From contig NC_067208.1 of assembly GCF_026262505.1 (NCBI RefSeq), positions 9,867,962-9,931,961 on the forward strand: 64,000 nt of DNA. Reading direction: 5' to 3'. This document shows positions 60,961-64,000 of this stretch, piece by piece (the stretch's first letter is position 1; each line of letters opens with the position of its first letter). A program made the translations under genes and the position numbers. This DNA comes from Trichomonas vaginalis G3. Its lineage: Eukaryota > Parabasalia > Trichomonadida > Trichomonadidae. Under the pieces are notes generated by a model. That model saw only the letters and a program-made list of their open reading frames with translations, did not search any database and was not told the DNA's origin.

Positions 60961-62072
60961 ATAACTTGCATTTGTACTCATATCCCAATCAATAACATAA
61001 TTTATATCAAGACACACCTACCACTACATAATATAGCATTATATCAACACAATACTAATATATAATGTTAAAAACACACAAATTGATGATATTCATAATA
61101 TAAATTGGGACCAAAGATCTATATTGAGACCGAACTATTATCAAACCTTTATATATAGGAAACATACATTGCACCTATAGAATATTGAATGAAAATTAGA
61201 TGGTTCTAAAATTCGATATCTGATGCTGACCCAAGGTGGTCCTCATTCCTATATATGTTCATCTATACCTAATGTCCTAATATTCATCCATATACATGTT
61301 GGGTCTATCTCCATCAGAAGGGTCCATGCTGAAGTGTGGGTATTCAATTTCCACCCAACTGTTCAGCACGCCTCGAACAGGTAGTGGAGGTGGTCAAACC
61401 GCTGTCAAATTTTTTGAGAACGATTTATGGCACGGTTTTAGTAATGTGGTGGAGAGTAGTGAAAATAGAGGAGGCTCATATAGATCAACCGAAGATGGGT
61501 CAGGAGGTGCAGGAGGAAATCTGAATGCACAAGGATATTTCTTGAATGGAGCTCTTCAATCAAATCTTATTGCAACATCTATTACCGGTTTTACATTTGG
61601 TACTGGTGAAGCATCTCAATTTAAAGAATCAAAGCATCCTAGAGGTGTAAAAGTTGCTACAACTCATGATTCAGGAGGTGCTGGTGGTGGGTGGTTTGGC
61701 GGTTTTTCAGGGCAACATGGCCAAGCAGGTGCAGGTGGGGGAAGTTCTTTCGCTTTCACAAGAGGTTGTCAGATTCCTGAAGGCGAAATCGAAGCGAGAG
61801 ACGAATTCTATGAAAACAATCAAAGTCGAAAGTACGCATTTGATATCATCCGAGATTATAAGTACTTATTCCATGATGTTGAACATGTAGCAGGTGTTTG
61901 GACAGGTAATGGATTACTTATCATTACTATTTTAGATAAACACATAGCTAAATCATGTTATTTTCTTTTTCGGCTTAACTATTCTCTTTTATTTTTTATT
62001 TTTCTTTTTCCTGATTCTACTAATTAAAATTCAATTCAAAATTGGGAAGGACTCTACTTTTTGATATGTAAG

Positions 62073-62759
62073 TCAAAAAAAGGCTCCATTCAAGAAATAT
62101 CCTTGTGCATTAAGATTTCCTCCTGCACCTCCTGATCCATCTTCAGTTGATCTATATGTGCCTCCTCTATTTTCACTTCCTCCTCCACCACCACTTACTA
62201 AAACGCGATGCCATAAATCGTTCTCAATAAATTTGACAGCGGTTTGACCACCTCCACTTCCTGTCCCGTCTAAAGATTCTCCTTGATAATAGTTGGATGA
62301 GCTTCCACCGCCACCATAGCCACCTGGTTGCATATTTTCTTTATAAAAACAATCGGCCGTTCCATATTTTGTTATCTTATGACCAAAAATTCCTTTGCCA
62401 CCTATCGTCGCAAAAATTTTGATTGCACTTTGAAACAATATGATACCTTTGACATAACCGCCTGATTCGCCATTACTATCAATTTTGTTGCAAATTGTGT
62501 TGCCACCAACACGTGAAACAACATCATCTGAGATACAACTTCCGTCTGGTTTTCGAAATGATGAAGTTTGTCCTGCATGACTTCCACCACTCGCTCCATA
62601 TAGTTGGAATTTGTATAAACCTGCTTGTAATTCTATAACATAGTCTGTGCAAATGTGTGATTCCTTACAAGGGTAATTAAAGTAATATTTATTTCCTTCT
62701 ACAGATACACTTACATTTGCACCTTGTACTGTATTATTTTCAAGTGAATATCGCATCAT
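62073..62759 (-). pseudogene. Gly-rich protein, inverted paralogue, 3'-truncated
   Basis: The ATG pair at 62759 opens MMRYSLENNTV, and the frame runs without break through DGTGSGGGQTAVKF, VSGGGGGSENRGG and GGAGGNLNAQGYFLNGA to a stop at 62073, 228 residues. Compared with the split gene at 57534 it lacks about 150 C-terminal residues, including GGAGGGWFGGF and the hydrophobic end: homology stops near 62085. It preserves the sequence of the insertion site (GGGACAGGAAGTGGAGG) without the element. The two genes face each other, leaving an inverted repeat of about 670 bp with a roughly 0.5 kb spacer. Confidence 0.85.
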
Positions 62760-63416
62760 GAAATACTACCCATAAACTCATAAAAATTTCAGTTGACAAC
62801 CAATTTTATTCTTTATTTTGCTACTGAAAAGTTTGATAAATGGTTTTTATTTGCATTACCAACTTATCTTTTAGACAATATATCTTATAAATATATATGA
62901 TTATATGTAGATATGAATAACAGCTATATTATTAACTCGATGAATATGCCATCAATATTGATTTGTTTCCTGAAGATAAATATAAGAATAAACTGAAAAT
63001 TAAAAAGCGCAGGCCTCTCAATTTTAAGTTTTCATATTTTAACGGAAGCATCCAAGCCTTCCTATGGGATTATAAATATTTGAATTAGCATTTCTGGGAT
63101 GAAAATTCTTTCTCATGCATGCTACCCTCACTAATAATCGCCTTAATCAGCAGATAAATGCTGAAATTTGAATTTGCGATCCCGTATATTTAGATTGAAA
63201 ATGCCGACAATTTCAGAATTTGGCATTGTAAAAGAACTCTTATCATATATATCTCATTTCTTTGTTAATTTAAGAATAAAGGTTAAAAATGAATGTCTCA
63301 AAAAGCGCAGGTCTGATTTTGACACCAATTTGAGAGAAACTCATTGAATTAATTGTATAAGTTGACTCAAAAATCCGATCAGATTTTGACGAGCAGTTTA
63401 TTAATTAATCAATTTT
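62760..63416. other. AT-rich intergenic region, no gene seen
   Basis: AAAAAGCGCAGG occurs at about 63003 and 63300 as a short direct repeat; otherwise nothing recognised. Confidence 0.5.
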
Positions 63417-63950
63417 TTATTTATAAATCAATATGAAAACTAATATATTTTTAAATGAAAAATGAAATCGATAGCATAAATCTTTTGAACACTTGAAAAT
63501 AGGCTTAAATCTATTGATTAAAGAAAAATCTTCAATTTCAATCCAAAGATCAGTAATTTGGAGAACACAATCTGCAAAATAATCTGGATAAGTACCTTCT
63601 TTAGCAGTAGAAATTGTACCTATAGAATAATAGTTATTATATCCATTACTGCATCCAACATATAAACTATTTGAAGCTTTAATCTCTAAATAGTGAATTC
63701 CTGCAAATTGATTCCAACTTCCGACTTTATTAACAGTCATAAATCCTTCGACAGAATTTTGATCAGTTGTAAAAAATAAATTTTGCCTAAACTGAATATA
63801 TTGATTGAGTTGAGGATATTCCATAAGAAGTGAAAAGTATTCTGAATTATCGGTTTTGATTTTAAACGAATCATCTATAAGACTAAGTAACGAGAAACGA
63901 TGATACTCTAATGAGTAGTTTGCTGATGATCTGGATGAAAAAAAAACCAT
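63417..63950 (-). CDS. Unrecognised ORF, possibly partial
   Basis: 177 residues from the ATG at 63950, not recognised. Composition is rich in Ser, Tyr, Asn and Phe with beta-strand character (HYLEIKASNSLYVGCSNGYN, VLQITDLWIEIEDFSL) and a hydrophobic C-terminus (FSFKNILVFILIY). Upstream codons in the same frame, after a TAA, read FIIITVS and would extend the hydrophobic start VFFSS into a signal-peptide-like segment, so the true start may have been lost by one substitution. No neighbours of related function. Confidence 0.45.
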   Translation of the reverse strand: MVFFSSRSSANYSLEYHRFSLLSLIDDSFKIKTDNSEYFSLLMEYPQLNQYIQFRQNLFFTTDQNSVEGFMTVNKVGSWNQFAGIHYLEIKASNSLYVGCSNGYNNYYSIGTISTAKEGTYPDYFADCVLQITDLWIEIEDFSLINRFKPIFKCSKDLCYRFHFSFKNILVFILIYK

Positions 63951-64000
63951 ACTTACTGTTATGATGATAAATTTTTAGCCAATTAGTTCCATTAAAGCGA
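63951..64000. other. Window end, no feature
   Basis: Fifty bases upstream of the last ORF; nothing recognised. Confidence 0.4.

Larger units (their letters stand above)
58037..61374. mobile_element. Hairpin-rich non-autonomous transposon (3338 bp, 10-bp target duplication)
   Basis: GAACAGGTAG lies at 58027-58036 and 61375-61384. Termini GTATCGTGCTGAAC and, inverted, GAGGCGTGCTGAAC begin about 50-bp terminal inverted repeats that also share AATTGAATACCC. Each terminus is itself a hairpin (TGCTGAACC/GGTTCAGCA at 58043/58075 on the left; TGCTGAA/TTCAGCA at 61327/61362 on the right). The interior consists of AT-rich flanks, two 111-bp palindromic tandem arrays and a GC-rich hairpin field. ORFs inside are read-throughs of hairpins and I do not consider any genuine. 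Nine- to eleven-base duplications are typical of MULEs, and the window holds two MULE genes, so mobilisation by a MULE transposase is a reasonable inference. Confidence 0.85.
57534..62027 (+). pseudogene. Gly-rich protein gene split by a 3.3 kb insertion
   Basis: Same family as the genes at 13766 and 62073 (Gly_rich/ALK-like domain). The first part (57534-58036) runs from MMRYSLENNTV through LYGASGGSHAG and GGYGGGGSSSNYY to DGTG. The second part resumes at 61375-61385 with SGGGQTAVKF and proceeds through GGAGGNLNAQGYF, GGAGGGWFGGF and GAGGGSSFAF to a hydrophobic C-terminus (about residues 225-240 of the second ORF), ending at 62027. Between them is the hairpin element, bounded by the duplicated GAACAGGTAG. 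The inverted paralogue at 62073-62759 is uninterrupted at this point. An ORF extends from the gene into the element to 58145 and another enters from 61296; neither tail is native. Confidence 0.88.

Noticed and set aside
1-64000. tRNA, rRNA or snRNA genes
   Set aside because: I scanned for tRNA TPsiC-type boxes and conserved rRNA stretches and saw none; absence by eye is not proof, and a covariance-model scan would settle it.

Overview
The window looks like nuclear DNA of a trichomonad (parabasalid protist), most likely Trichomonas vaginalis or a close relative. The reasons are an AT-rich genome, genes without visible introns, short upstream regions carrying trichomonad Inr-like TCAYTWY boxes, BspA-like leucine-rich repeat proteins, Pmp-like beta-helix proteins, Gly-rich proteins, a bacterial-type alanine dehydrogenase, MULE transposases and a large Maverick/Polinton. 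The species is an inference; the families are read from the sequence.

Layout. 1-7 kb: 3' end of a MULE transposase, a 2.3 kb AT-rich stretch bounded by TTAA and inverted repeats, a Pmp-like gene cut off at that boundary, and an EMAPII-type tRNA-binding gene. 7-23.3 kb: two BspA-like LRR genes, a Gly-rich gene and an alpha-tubulin fragment. About 6.5 kb of this (9771-16266) is repeated at 16820-23309. The second copy abuts a 25-base N gap and differs mainly by single-base indels, so an assembly duplicate must be considered. Between the copies lies a Maverick end remnant. 23.9-24.65 kb: a MULE transposase cut off by a Maverick end. About 24.66-48.7 kb: a Maverick/Polinton. Its left part (helicase fragment, tail-fibre-like protein, integrase, PolB) is broken by frameshifts. 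Its right part (KilA-N protein, packaging ATPase, SF3 helicase, penton-like protein, double jelly-roll capsid protein, a very large accessory protein) is mostly open. 49-51.5 kb: a Pmp-like pseudogene and a frameshifted DMT/SLC35-type transporter. 51.96-54.14 kb: a foldback element with two 1054-bp arms and an 8-bp target duplication. 55.9-57 kb: intact alanine dehydrogenase. 57.5-62.8 kb: two inverted Gly-rich genes, one split by a 3338-bp insertion made largely of hairpins. 63.4-64 kb: an unrecognised ORF.

How the parts relate. The cellular genes (EMAPII protein, transporter, alanine dehydrogenase, candidate surface proteins) are scattered singly among mobile DNA, and most surface-type genes are disrupted. 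The Maverick is the only region with cooperating genes: replication (PolB, SF3 helicase), integration (RVE integrase) and virion assembly (MCP, penton, A32-like ATPase). The strongest candidate for something undescribed is the 58037-61374 element. It has 10-bp target duplications, its unoccupied site is preserved in the neighbouring paralogue, it has no convincing protein gene, and its interior is a succession of hairpins. These include 111-bp palindromic tandem units and a 120-bp-period array in which a constant short hairpin alternates with variable long hairpins whose arms change together.

Limits: everything was read by eye. Frameshift positions are approximate, and identities and periods come from inspection, not alignment software.
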